In this document: positions 31,801 through 43,620 of the stretch, piece by piece
Layout of the letters: each line of letters opens with the position of its first letter
How positions within the stretch are numbered: position 1 is the stretch's first letter
From: Rotaria macrura
Taxonomy: Eukaryota > Rotifera > Eurotatoria > Philodinida > Philodinidae
Direction of reading: 5' to 3'
Assembly: GCA_900239685.1 (NCBI GenBank)
Contig: OENT01000038.1
Coordinates: 62,001 to 126,000, forward strand
Length of the DNA stretch: 64,000 nt
Position numbers and translations under genes: made by a program
The notes under the pieces: model-generated
The model's database searches: none
Told to the model about the DNA's origin: nothing
What the model saw: only the letters and a program-made list of their open reading frames with translations

Positions 31801-33938
31801 TCTTATATCGAATAACAATACATATTCAATATTCTAATAATAATATCGCTTAATAAATGAGAACATTTTTTTAAATGTCTAGGGAAAAAAGATTCATTAG
31901 GATCTAGTATCTTTTCAAAAAAACTCGAATCTGAAAATGATTGAACACTTTATCAGATCGATACAATGTCGTTATTTATTCTTACTGAAAACATATACAT
32001 TTTTGTAATGCAATAATAGAAAATTCATGTTCGAATTTCAAGTTAGAAAACCTAGACAAACAAAAAATCAGTGTATATCATGTTGAAAATCGATCTTTTC
32101 ATAATAGAAGACAAATGTTGTTTTTATTCCACAATAAAGTTCTCAATTCGACATATGAAACTTGAACTCGTTTCATATTTCTGAAAATGACCAGCACCAA
32201 TAACTGAATTGGTACTTGATTCTTTTTTTTTTTGTGAGAAATAAGCAAGACAATTAATATCAATTAGAAGATCTCGAGCATGATTATGGGGAAAACAGTG
32301 TATTTACAATCGGAATCATCTCATAGTGTTGATCAGATCTCATGCTAGAACTCATTTGTTTTAGTTTTCTGAAGATTTCGATTATCACAAAGACTCGTAT
32401 TTCTTGATCGAGAAAATAAGAAATTTAAAAAAAAAACTATAGATTCAAACATAGTCTCATTCATATTGATCCATCGATCAAAATCTTACTTTTGTGTCGT
32501 AATAACAACAAATACATTTGTATTATCTTCATAAGCAGATTTAACATCACAATAAATGCCAGTCACAATATCTTTGCTAGAATCCAAAATGGATTTAAAT
32601 GATGGATATACTTCATTGCACGATATTGATTCACCATCAGATCGAATCAACGCTTCATATATGCTTCCATCTTGACCAGCAAGAAGTGCAACAACGTCGT
32701 TTTGTTGTAAAAATCGATTGCACCACGAAACAGAAACAAGGACAAATGATGTAGGATTATTAAAACGTATTGGTTTTTTATTTAATTTTAAAGAATTAGC
32801 GGATGATACAAGAATGTATACATCACGTTTTTCACGTGTTGATACAATAACTAAACGACCGAAAGGATCCAGAAACACTTTACTAATAGCATCTGGAATT
32901 TGAACTTCTATTAAGGAAAAATGAAACTATACATAGACCTGTAAAGATACATTTCAAATGCAAACCCGAAAATGCTGATGTAGCTTTCGAATCTTTTGGT
33001 GTTTCATCGAGACATCGTCTTTGTAAAGTTTTCTCATTCAAATGTAAGATAAAAACGTTGTTTGAAACGACAAGATGATTGATTTTTGTATTTTTGTCGA
33101 ATCTAAATATTTCAATTTTCTATTAATAAATAGATTCAAAATAAAAACTTACTTCCATGGTAACTCAGTCTTGTAAAATATTGGCCGAATGTCAGTATCT
33201 GCGCTCGTACTCTAGAAAAACACAGGATATTTATGTTTACATAAAAAGATGCATAGGATTTTTAACACTCTTAATGTGCAATATTATTTTATGAAATCCT
33301 TGATCGATATAACACTAGAATTTCATTACCGTCTAATATGATCTTATCAGTCAACAATGACTTACATTCTTAGATAGGTTATCTTGGATTTCTCTAATGA
33401 ACTCATAGGTCATTCATTCGACTTGGAATTATTTTTATGAAAACATTATTAACGAGAATAGACATCAAATCAGGGGCCAAAAGTCAATGGCAAAAGAAAC
33501 GTAATAAAACTATTGGAAAATTTCAATTCTACCAAAGATTCATAGTACAAAACGGCAATGAAATATATTCGTCAAACGCTTGTCTGAATGTAATGGTCGA
33601 ACGAAAAAATGACTTGTCTATGTTAGTTTTCATGAAGAATTCAGTCCAGTCTCATACTCATTTGAGAACAGATTTTATGTATTTTTTCTGCATGTTTTTT
33701 CTCGAACTGAATGCAACATAAATGATGTTGACTAATGTTTCTATAAAACTATGATTTAACCTTTCAGGTGAGCTACTAACTGCCCATTAATTAATTATAT
33801 TAAAATGATCTCACATATGAATATTATCTCATGATTATACGACATGTTTACGTTGATAAAATAACTTACAGGTTCATCAGCCCGAAATGTTTGCTGTGCT
33901 TGATATTCCAACTGTTGATTGATGTCATCACCAAGCAT
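25893..33938 (-). CDS. VPS18: Vacuolar protein sorting-associated protein 18
   Basis: Core subunit of the CORVET and HOPS tethering complexes on endosomes and lysosomes. Fifteen exons: 33938-33870, 33211-33153, 33102-32966, 32907-32490, 31728-31281, 30466-30302, 30251-30172, 30098-29960, 29887-29653, 29478-29303, 29250-29098, 29039-28902, 28838-28707, 28645-28564, 26587-25893. All phases agree and sum to 1041 residues (human VPS18 is 973). The N-terminal half matches the Pep3/Vps18 beta-propeller (INHLVVSNN, KVFLDPFGRLVIVS, ERRDVWRVF). The middle is the clathrin-heavy-chain-like alpha-solenoid (ILLYLEREDYDKAL, YDPRYALRLC). Then LLKIEDILPLFPDF, a coiled coil, and a C-terminal RING-H2 zinc finger (CSLC, CGHYFHGDCL, CVLCGE) with a long polar insert before the last Cys pair. 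Its start is only 190 bp behind the DMAC1-like stop. Confidence 0.95.
26588..28563. other. Large last intron of VPS18 (about 2 kb)
   Basis: The last intron is far longer than most in the gene. Both splice ends are clear and the frame is continuous across it. I see no gene or clear repeat inside; the short frame at 28126-28386 minus has no family resemblance. Confidence 0.6.
30525..30884. mobile_element. 360-bp foldback element in a VPS18 intron
   Basis: The left arm (about 30525-30640) and right arm (about 30770-30884) are near-perfect reverse complements for more than 100 bp, beginning AGTGAAAAATTTTCGCTGAT. The inner part is also palindromic around AATCGATTGATAATTTCGAT. The right end would read CAGTG on the opposite strand, while the left has AAGTG. 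No open frame and no clear target duplication. It lies between exons 5 and 6 of VPS18 and does not touch splice sites. Confidence 0.8.
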
Positions 33939-34128
33939 TATTTTTTTGTCTATCAAAAAAAATGTGATAAACAATATGCATCAAAACTTTAAAAGTTCTC
34001 TTTTAATTGTTTTAATTAATATTTTTTGTAAAAATAACATCCAGAAAAAAAACAATGCAACAATCTCATCCTAGTGTAAAGTTACAAGAAAAAATGATAG
34101 ATTATTCACAACGCATGTAGTATCTTGA

Positions 34129-36749
34129 TCATCGTCGTTGTTCAAGACTTCTTTGTAGTCCTCCACCAGCAGCAATATGTCGTTGTGATCTGGCCGGTTA
34201 AAATAAATAGATAAAATATTTGTTTTGTTCATAGGCAATGAACTTACAGATCCTTAAAGAGCGATGGAACACGATGAGAAGCAAAAATAAAACAACCTAA
34301 ACATAGAGAAGCAAGAATTAAATTGTTGTGAAGCTATAGAAAAACAAATGAACGCATGATTCGATTCTCTATTACCGATACACAAATGGAACAAGTGTTC
34401 TTAGAACATTACTTTTGATTCTAATTGTCGGTTTGCATTGAGTGATCGAAAAGAAACTCTATTTTGTTTGTTTTTAAATCTCTAATCATTATTTTATATA
34501 TTACCAGTATTGGAATGCGTAGGTTGTAAATGACAGAAGAATTTAATTGCTGACTGACTGACTCTTGTACTCATACTGTTGAATGCAATCATGAGAACAG
34601 GTCAGTAGAGAAATTATTTTTATCGTTATGATTTATATTGGGACAACATTCGTCATCATCTGTTTTGATAGTAACTCTGATATCATGATTAAACGTTGTT
34701 GCTTGTTCGTTTACTAGCTTCTCACTTAAACTTTTCAAAACTCTAAATAATGAGTTCATTTGATCATTAAATAATCTAACATTAATTATTTGTTGATTTC
34801 TAGTTTTTATTTCTTCTGGTTGACTATTTTCTGCTGAAATGCCATCACATTCTTTACATGCGTATATACAATTTCTATTCTGTAGCATTATATCTAGTTC
34901 GACACCTCAGATACGTAATATTCTTTCAAGCCTGGTTTACATTTCTAATTGATTTCTTTACAGATCTTTTGCCATTGGAAATTATTAATTTAACGAATTC
35001 CACAATCTCGCACTGGTAGTTCATTTCATTTGAACAATGTCTTTTTTGTGATCCAACTTCTACTTTTCTACGATATGCTTCTATTCTAATATACTTATCA
35101 ATTAAAAATTTTCCTGTATATGTTCGAATTTAAACATAGACGAACAGCTAGATCTTGTAAGCAAATACATTCCCAATAAAAAAACATATATATTCAATAA
35201 CAATCGATCTCAGAATGGTGTTTTTGCTATCTGAATTACACATGGACGTTGTGTTTCACCAATAGATTTTGTGATAGAACACGTTGGCAATTGAGTGGAT
35301 CATCGATATTTGTAAAAAAAATCATCGTCAAATGTATTCGATCTCGTATCACTTTTCATTGTAATCAATGGAAGAAAAACAGATTGAAAATGTACAACAC
35401 GAGAAGAAATTCAAGACAAATACAAATAAAAAAATTATCCTCTGCATAGAATATTCGATGCAGAAAAGATTTTTTCTTTTCTAAAGAAACTTGGCTGTAT
35501 ATCTACATTGAATACAAAATGATTCTCGTTTGTCAATCCATAAAATACAAAAGAAACCAGCCGGACATAAACGAACAAGAGCACACTTATATATGAAATT
35601 AGACAGCAAAGACACGAGAGAAAGTTTATCAATAATGGATTATACTCATCAAGACAACATTGAAACAGTTTTCAATGAGAAGAAAACTGAAATTAAAGAA
35701 AATCAATATATTATGCAAGAAGTATAAATCATTGACTAATATCCAATCAAACATAATAAACATACAAAAAATATAATGGATTTCATAGAAATCTTTCTTC
35801 AACAAGTATATGATTTCGTAAAATAGATTTTCATATTGGTGATTTCAAAAACTAAGCTTTGCCTCAAGATGATACATTCACGCATAATTCTACAATAGAA
35901 AAACTCTGATGAACAAATTGAGAGCATTAACCGCAAATTATCGATTCACAAGTTTATTTTCGATTGATCATAAATGACTATTTGTTTCACTTTGTCATCA
36001 AAACAAAGCTTAAGGACAATTCTTATTCAAATATTGACATTCATTTTTCTTGAATTATGTCAAGAAAAGAAATACATTATTGTAATAACCGTTCGACTTA
36101 TACATGCATGCGTAACAAAGATAGTGCTAACAACAATATTCTTCTAGAGAGTCGTTCACTATTGTATTTCAGAAAGATTGAACATTGCCAAGTTCATCAT
36201 ATTTAATTACTCCATAAAACAAATTCTTGTCATTGAAATCTTTCCATTTGAATCATTTAAAAGACCGTGTATAATAAATATTACTGAACATACACTATTG
36301 ACATAGATATGTTTAGTTGCTACTAAATCACAAAGTAGACAAGAGATATCCTTATAATGAAGCTTGAGTCGTATTTGAAATTTTAAGAGAAAACTTATCG
36401 GATTGTAAACCAAATGAACGATAGTTCCATCTTTGTCTGACTGAAATTTCGGATTATATAAAAACATTGAAAACTTATTCGATATCATTTTCAAACAATT
36501 GAAACATGATACGCAGTCGTTTTTACTGATAAGATAACGTCTTTTTTATTAATACTTGTACAGAATAGATAAAATCTTACCTAGTCCAAAGAAAGCACAA
36601 GTAAAACGATGTGCAGATGTATTTGCTTTCTTAGCTTGATAGAACATATAAATTCCTAGCACTGATGCTGACGATATACCAAGAGCATGACACGATAAAC
36701 AAGTTGAAGATTGTTGTGTTTCTGCTCGTGTAGGTCTATCAGTATTCAT
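34129..36749 (-). CDS. DMAC1: Small membrane protein like DMAC1 (TMEM261)
   Basis: Three exons (36749-36581, 34296-34248, 34189-34129) join with consistent phases to 92 residues. A conserved-looking CLSC pair is followed by two short hydrophobic helices (LGISSASVLGIYMFYQA and FTCAFFGLGCFIF), then a basic C-terminus ending SLEQRR. The CxxC followed by two membrane helices resembles DMAC1, an assembly factor of the distal membrane arm of mitochondrial complex I. Identity is by layout, so moderately sure. Intron 1 is about 2.3 kb and holds coding-looking exons of another gene. It lies between DET1 (273 bp upstream) and VPS18 (190 bp downstream), all on the minus strand. Confidence 0.6.
34589..35113 (-). 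CDS. Candidate nested gene, last two exons, unrecognised
   Basis: Two exons lie inside DMAC1 intron 1 on the same strand: 35113-34962 (CAG before, GT after) and 34879-34589 (CAG before, TGA stop). Joining them keeps an open frame: a basic segment with KYIRIEAYRRKVEVGSQK and CEIVEFVKLIISNGK, then CIYACKECDG with closely spaced cysteines, a helical stretch (FRVLKSLSEKLVNEQ) and an acidic end. Composition is clearly protein-like. Further possible upstream exons on the same strand are 36494-36207 (DGTIVHLVYNPISFLLK) and around 35360-35245 (RSNTFDDDFFTNIDDPLNC), but I could not join them. No family recognised. It could be a nested gene or the decayed remains of one. Confidence 0.4.
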
Positions 36750-37022
36750 CTATTCTATGCATATACAAAGCAAATATAGAATATTTATTATCTGAAAAAA
36801 AAATTTATGATGTACAACTTATCTTTTATATGAAAATAGTCAATCAGTGAGAACGCACAAAAAAAAATTGTTAAGTTTGACACTCTTTCATAATCTTCCG
36901 TACGTCTGATAACACAAGGAAAAAAAATATTGTTATTGTTTACATATATGTATATATATATACTCAAGGAAATCAAAAGAGCAGTCTCTCATAGAGAGGT
37001 TGGAGTAAAAAATGAAGTTGTT

Positions 37023-40000
37023 TCACTTTAAATTCGGTGGTCGATATAAATGAAAATTATGTATATTATCAAGATCCCTTGGCCAACGTTGTATGGTTAT
37101 ACAAAATGGTTCAATTGGATGCCAGAGTGTTGCCAATGTAGTACGCCGATTGGTACTCAACGTATTCGGAATAAATATCGTATTAGCCGTTGTTGGCGTT
37201 GTTGTTGGATTGTTATTATGATTTGTAATTGTGGGTGTGATGATTGTTGTTGTTGTTGTTGTTGTTGTTGCCGGATTGTCTGCTGTGATGAATGGTGGTA
37301 GTATAATCGAGCGATTTGTTAATGTTAATTGAAATTTCATTCGTTGACAATCACGGGAAAAAAATCGAATGGGATTATTTGGACATGTTTTTATCATATC
37401 ATCAATATGAACAATTTTATCGTCATAGGAATATAAATTCAAATCAAGATATGGAGATATAGTATGTGTTATTGTACGTAATGGTAATTGCATAAGTAAA
37501 CGTTTTATTGAGTCATAATCACCGGTTGATGTTGTATTATAATATATATGCTCAAATTGACGACGACCAGCATATGTTGACAATGGAAAGAATTCTAAAT
37601 CTTTATAATTAATTAAACCGTACGACGAAGAATAACGAAATTCATCGTTATACTTTTCAAAAATATTAGCTAATTCTATGGATGAATCATCATATATATT
37701 TAAAATAGTCGACGTCTGAATATCGTATACAACAAATAGAGCATAGTGCATTTGTTGTTCTTGTTGTCGTTTATTAACAATAGATTCATGTGCAAATTTA
37801 AGTAAAATAATATTATTTGTTAAAAATTGTACTTTATAAAATTTACTTGCTAAATAATCATTAAATGAATGAATAAAACGTAATTGTTTATTACTTTGCT
37901 TAGCACGTTTATATAAATATGTTAATAAACGTTGCTTTAATGTACATAATTGTTTATCATTCATTGGTAACAATATCTGATTTTGAGTCAATGACCAGTA
38001 GTCATCTGTTGAGTCAGTTATTGTTCGATCTGTTGAATATTCTATACGAGCTAGATTTATAGGTTGATCGCTATCATCAACATCGTCCTCATCATCATCT
38101 GCAGTCACGGTTGACATATCATTATCGTAATCTAAATAATAAAGAATGGAAAAATTTCTGTGATAATGAATAAATTGAATAAGATTCTAAGAAAGTCCAC
38201 TGAATCATTCATTCATGTCACAAAAAAAAAACAATTGAATTAAATATTTAGTAGTACAAAAATTCGTCGAAAGCAAATGCAGAAATATGAGATACTTTCA
38301 GCAAACGACTGTATTTGATGGCTATTGGCCGTAGTGACAACTGAGCTTTATGATAATGTGTCACACTACACATAAGTGTTATGGTCAATAAGAATTTCTT
38401 CCAAATGTGGAAACACAAGTCAGAAATATACCAAAGTTAAATGAGGGTCTATGCCAAGGGAGGGGGTGGAGTGTATTTCCGTATTTCTATGTATTCTAAA
38501 TATTTCTTATGTATTTCCCGCCTTGATCTATTCAATGGGAGCAAATTTTACTGATCGTCTATGAAGGATGTTCAGTTTAAGTAAAAAATAGAATTCATAT
38601 GTAATGGAGAAGTCTTTATGAGTTATTCGAATCTACTGTGCTCAATAATTTACTTCGTTAAAAAGAGTAACATCTGAATTTTAGATTTTACACAGATTGA
38701 ATTATTACAACAACGATGCACAACCTACAAGTTCAACTTGTTTGCAAGCTCAAGGTGTTATGTCTTTATTTCTCTTATTCTCTTTCTCATTCTCATCTGA
38801 TATCACCGAGACAGCAACGTGATGGTATGACTACAGAACGGAACAAAAGAGTAACCTCCTCTCGCATGGAATCGAACCATGCACCTCCTGCTTTCCGGGC
38901 AGACGTATTAACCACTGTACTAGAAAGGAGTGTGTATCATTCGTTCCGTCTTATGGCAGAAGGGGAACACTTCTGACATAACACAAGGATTTTTGGTTTG
39001 TTGTTTTATTTTCAACGTTCGAATTTTATCGAAAAATGAAAGACTCAAAAATAGAGTAGATCAAAAATGCTGTCAATATCAATTTTGATAAACTATTTTA
39101 CATTCTCTTATGAATGTTTACTTCGGAACTAGTTGGATACGGAGAATTTCACACAAATCAATTGTATGCATGAATTATTCATACAAAAAGACGTTGTCAA
39201 CTATGATTTTCAGAAAACAATTGTAAAATCAAATTTCCTTCTAAGTTATTGGCTTCAAAGACCATAGATCATTTACAATAAGAAGAGAAATTCTTTGAAA
39301 GATATTGAAATCGAATCAGTTAGTAAGAATAACCATTGCATACAGCGCGTGTCTAGTGAAAGTTACTTTTTTTTCTAAAACAGTCGAAATTAAATTTAAC
39401 TTCCCTGTAATAAAATATTAAAAAACTAATGAATACTTGGTAGTGTTATACAAATAACATATGATTCCTTTTAAAGAATCCTTCGAGAAAAACAAATCCA
39501 TCACAAAATTTATCTTTCAAATGCTTCCCTTTGCGACAAAAGAAAAGACAATTTGAGCCTGTCATAAACAAAACGCTTTCTCACTCTAATAAATTATAGT
39601 TCACTACGTTGAAAAAGGAATGATAAAACATGTATATTCAACAACAAACTAAAAATTGAATGCATCTAGGATGAATATTTCTGTCACGTATTACTACTAA
39701 ACTAATTTATTTTCTATTTATGTATCATGTTAAATTCGATGAAAAATAATTTTCAATGGAAATGTTCATACGTTCTTTATAAATAATCATCATTTAGTAA
39801 ATTTGAAACTTTACACATGTGAACAAAACTTTCATCAATGTGACGAAGTTCTCATAAAATCCTATTCTATTTATTCATTTTGATGCTTCTGTCGGTTATG
39901 TATTTTTACTGTTGATCAATAAGTATACCTTTTTTCCTTTTCATAATATATTTTTGTATTCAAAATTTGATTGTCAACATGTAATCAATGCATATCGAGA

Positions 40001-42949
40001 GCATCATCTCTAAATCTAATTATTTCATATAAAAATATCTTATTTTCGATATCTTATTATCATATTCACACAGTATTGTATGTAAAAGTAATATATATCT
40101 GTCAATTAGGAAATTTTTTTCGTTAAAGTGAAATAAAATAAAGGGTTATTAGTGAGTATCATTTCTGTCTAATCTTTCTATGTACCTGATGATGTTGTTC
40201 CATTTGGATAGTTAAAAAAGTTCCGTCGAGTAGGTCGATTTTCACGTTGAAATATAGATTGAGCTAAGTTAGCAGGTAAATCATTGGCGTCATTGATCGG
40301 ATGAAAATTTGTTTGTTGCTCTTCATTATTGTTCAATGACATACGAATTGGCGGTGGAGTAAATGGTCGATGAAGTTCTTCACGTACAAAAGAACTTCCA
40401 TTATGTCCTAATAAGCGTGCTGACGAAGAGTCACTGTTCTGATTTTCACTAAAATGATCACGAATACGTTTTCGTTGATGACCACCGGTATCACTATCAT
40501 CCCATTTATCAAACAGTGATGATGAACTGCGTTTAAAATTTTTCTTATTTAATAAACGTGGTGACATATTTAATAAATGTTTTGGTAAACTATATTTATA
40601 TAAAAATTCTTCTTTGGTTTGTGCAAATTTTCCAACAGTTAATAATTCGACTAGTTTACCATTGCGTTCATCAATATGATACAAATGTAATTTTTGATGT
40701 TGAATCGATAATATAGCTAATGTGGATTTATATATTGTTAAGCCAATACGATCAAATTGAAATTCCAGTTGTTGACATATAACACCACGAGAATAATCAA
40801 TAAGAAATATGAGAAAGTGTTCGAAGTAAAATCTTGATAATGGATTAAGATCTTCATTTGATTGTACCAATTGATTATATGGTGGATGCTGTTGTTCATT
40901 GACTAATTTTGATGCACATACTATAGCATATTGATCGGATGAAAATAGACAATAGATATGATTACGATTTAATGAATAGCCAATAGATGATGAACGTATT
41001 TGTATAGTAACATGATGTTCAAAGATTTTATTGAATGCTTGATCACGTAATTTTTCACAATGAATTGCATCAGGTATAAGTGGCCGAGAAGTATCACCGT
41101 TGTCATCTAAACGTGTATAATTTGTTGCTGGTGAGCATTGTACTAAATGTGGATAGATACGTTCGAAACCTAAATGAAATGTACAATTAGTTAATATTCA
41201 TTGAATTGTAATCAAGAATTTATAATATCAACATCTCTCGAGAATACATTGATTAGCTCGTGTAAAATAATTTCTGATTATCTTGTCGCTGACTGTAAAC
41301 TATGGTTTGTTGAATCATATGTTAGTAAATCATTTTCAAACCTTTTGAGGATTTTTTAAATCATGCTGCAGGTCTCTCGGTAGGATATCAAAACTTTTCT
41401 AGATTATTTTTTTATCATCATTTGATGCATGGATTGTTCACATTTTAAATCTTATTCTATTACATATACGGTCAATGAATTCAGTTTTCAAAATTTGTTT
41501 TTCCTCTTTTTGAAGACGACGAACTATATTATATTTCAAAGAAGATTTTGAGATAATTCTTTAGACGGCAATACAACTTTTCAAGTTAAACTTATCAGTT
41601 AGTTCATACTGAAAGAAACTTGGTTTTATGGCAAATATTCAATGGTCTAAATATAGAGTCATGTTTAATTATATTATCATTTAGGATTAACATTAGTATT
41701 ATGAACTGTTCATGTAAGAAATGTTCATTCTATTAATACTATTTTATATGTCTTTTCCTTTTTGATCTATTCGCTCTGAGCACTCAAGAGATTCGATATA
41801 AATAGAAAATTAGATGAAACTTGAAAGTCATTTTTCATTCATAGATAGCGCAACGAATTAAGTCTGCACGGAGTGTAAGTTTCATAAACTATGTTTGATA
41901 TACGAATGACCATGAAGCAAATGTAAGAACTTCTTCTCTTAAAAAAGTACACGAAAAGCATGAAAAAGAAAAATTACTAAGACTGATTAACGAAAGAAGT
42001 CAGGCGTTGAGGCTTCCGCAAATACCTTACTTTGTCGTGGAACTTTATTTCAAGATCAATGTTTAAAGGAATATCATTTTAAAATACTGTAACAGATAAG
42101 GATTAATTGATTTTTTTTCGCATGTGAAGAAAGAAATCCTATTGATTTCAAAATTTTCAAGGTGATCTATTTATTCCATAAAACCTTGAATGACTAATTG
42201 GTCACAAATAGGAAAAAAAGACGCATATCATTCTACTAAATAACCTTTGGCAATAACGATATATAAAATTCATTGATTATGTCTATTCTTATGCTAACCA
42301 TGAAACATCAGAGTTTAATTAAGCTTCAAAAATAAAATTATTCTATCCACTGACTGCTTTTTTATTCAACTTAAATTAAGAAAATGCAACGAAATGAATA
42401 TGACCTTATTTCACTATGTAAAATGACGGCGCCATTACATACAACTTTCAAAGGAAGAGAAAACCACTCATGCCATATATTTGTCGGGTAATCTAGTAGA
42501 ATTATTGCGTCAATAGTTTATTCCAAGGAAATCTCATTAACTGATGTAAAAATATTAACGCAGTATTGACAATCCGAAACAACTTGAATATGTTAAATCA
42601 ATTTACCCTTATACTTATATACGATTAAAGATTCAAGATCATGTGAGAATGCAAGTAAATATTGTCCGTTTGGGGAAAATCTTCTTATATACACAGCTTG
42701 TGGTACTGTACACATCAAAATTGAATATGATGGATGAACAGCACGATAAACATTAGTGCGACGTGCAATGAAATGATTTATTCGTGATTTGGTATATCCA
42801 AGTTCTCGTTCACGTAACCAACATACTAAGTTATGTTTTGGTATTGCACGATGCAGAAGATCTTCTTGATCATCATTGATGATTGGACGAGTTTGCGAAA
42901 AATTCAAAGGATTTCGACGTTTTGAAGAGAATAATGAAGATGATGCCAT
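37023..42949 (-). CDS. DET1: DET1 homologue (de-etiolated 1)
   Basis: DET1 is a component of CUL4-DDB1 ubiquitin ligases (with COP1 and DDA1) that controls turnover of transcription factors. Three exons (42949-42607, 41169-40186, 38131-37023) with matching phases give 811 residues; human DET1 is 550. Family signatures: IRRFSPNGQYLLAFS near the N-terminus, LTIYKSTLAILSIQHQKLHL, LLTYLYKRAK, SPYLDLNLYSYDDK, NPIRFFSRDC, and the end LWHPIEPFCITIQRW. Extra length comes from a polar insert after KYSLPKHLL (Ser-, Arg- and Asn-rich, about 150 residues) and a poly-Thr/Asn insert near the C-terminus encoded by ACA/ACC repeats around 37230-37300. Introns 1 and 2 are 1.4 and 2.1 kb; intron 2 contains a tRNA-like sequence. 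Divergent from ataxin-2. Confidence 0.93.
38857..38929 (-). tRNA. tRNA-like sequence with intact A and B boxes, isotype unclear
   Basis: Reading the minus strand, 73 bases fold as a tRNA: the 7-bp acceptor stem TCCTTTC pairs with GAGAGGA, the anticodon stem TCTGC with GCAGG, and the T arm CATGG-TTCGATT-CCATG is perfect. The Pol III A box (TAGTACAGTGG) and B box (GGTTCGATTCC) fit consensus. The overall shape resembles tRNA-Glu or Gly, but the anticodon loop CCGGAAA lacks the usual U33, and GGA would mean Ser without the long variable arm. So this is a tRNA pseudogene or tRNA-derived element rather than a certain gene. It lies in DET1 intron 2. Confidence 0.5.
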
Positions 42950-43620
42950 ACGAATTTTGTTACGAATTCTATCAATTACATGTTAGACGGCAAGGGGAAC
43001 AAGGATAGCTGTTTTTAAACCTTGTCATACAATCATACAGCAAGAAAATGTAATAACTAATGTTTATTTAGGTATCAATGAAAGATAGAGAACGCTACAA
43101 TCAATGATATAATTGTAGTCGATGATAACGAAATAAAAAAAGTCATGTTGAGAAATTTTTGTAATAATATTTTCCAAAAATATTTTTCTTTTTTTATAAA
43201 TATAAATAATTCTATATTAATTTTATTCGGATGTAACACAAGTTCGCTACCATCCATGTTTATCGAAGCACAAAACAAAAAATGGTTGGAAATGTTAATG
43301 AAGTTTTGTTGTCTTTTTTTTTCTTCTTCTTTTATTTCTTGCTATCATGCAGTTCGATAGAAGAATGACAAGAATTTTTATTTTATCATATCGATTCAAG
43401 TTGTTGATGTTGATTTTCTTTCTAGAATTAATACAAACCGTCAATTGACGTGTCTGTGTTTCTCCGCGTGTGTGTGCGTGTGATCCAAGCGTCCCTTTTA
43501 TTTCTTTTTGGATTTAACTTAACAGACATATGTGTTTGTGAATACGGCGATTAGCGCAGATTTATTTATTCTTTTAATTCTTGCTTTTCTTCTGTCAAAC
43601 GAATATTTCATTTACTAATT
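42950..43620. promoter_or_regulatory. Shared upstream region of DET1 and ataxin-2
   Basis: The start codons of two divergent genes lie 671 bp apart, so both promoters and 5' leaders should be here. AT-rich with a GT-rich stretch around 43465-43485. No specific element could be assigned. Confidence 0.4.

Noticed and set aside
33153..33153. A 33-bp intron after VPS18 exon 2 (acceptor at TTAATAG)
   Set aside because: It would be too short and puts the next exon out of frame; the acceptor 17 bases further on (ATATTTAG) gives a normal-sized intron and restores the frame.
37050..37301. Plus-strand cysteine-rich 83-codon frame
   Set aside because: It is the antisense of the DET1 C-terminus; the Cys run comes from the complement of the poly-Thr ACA repeats.
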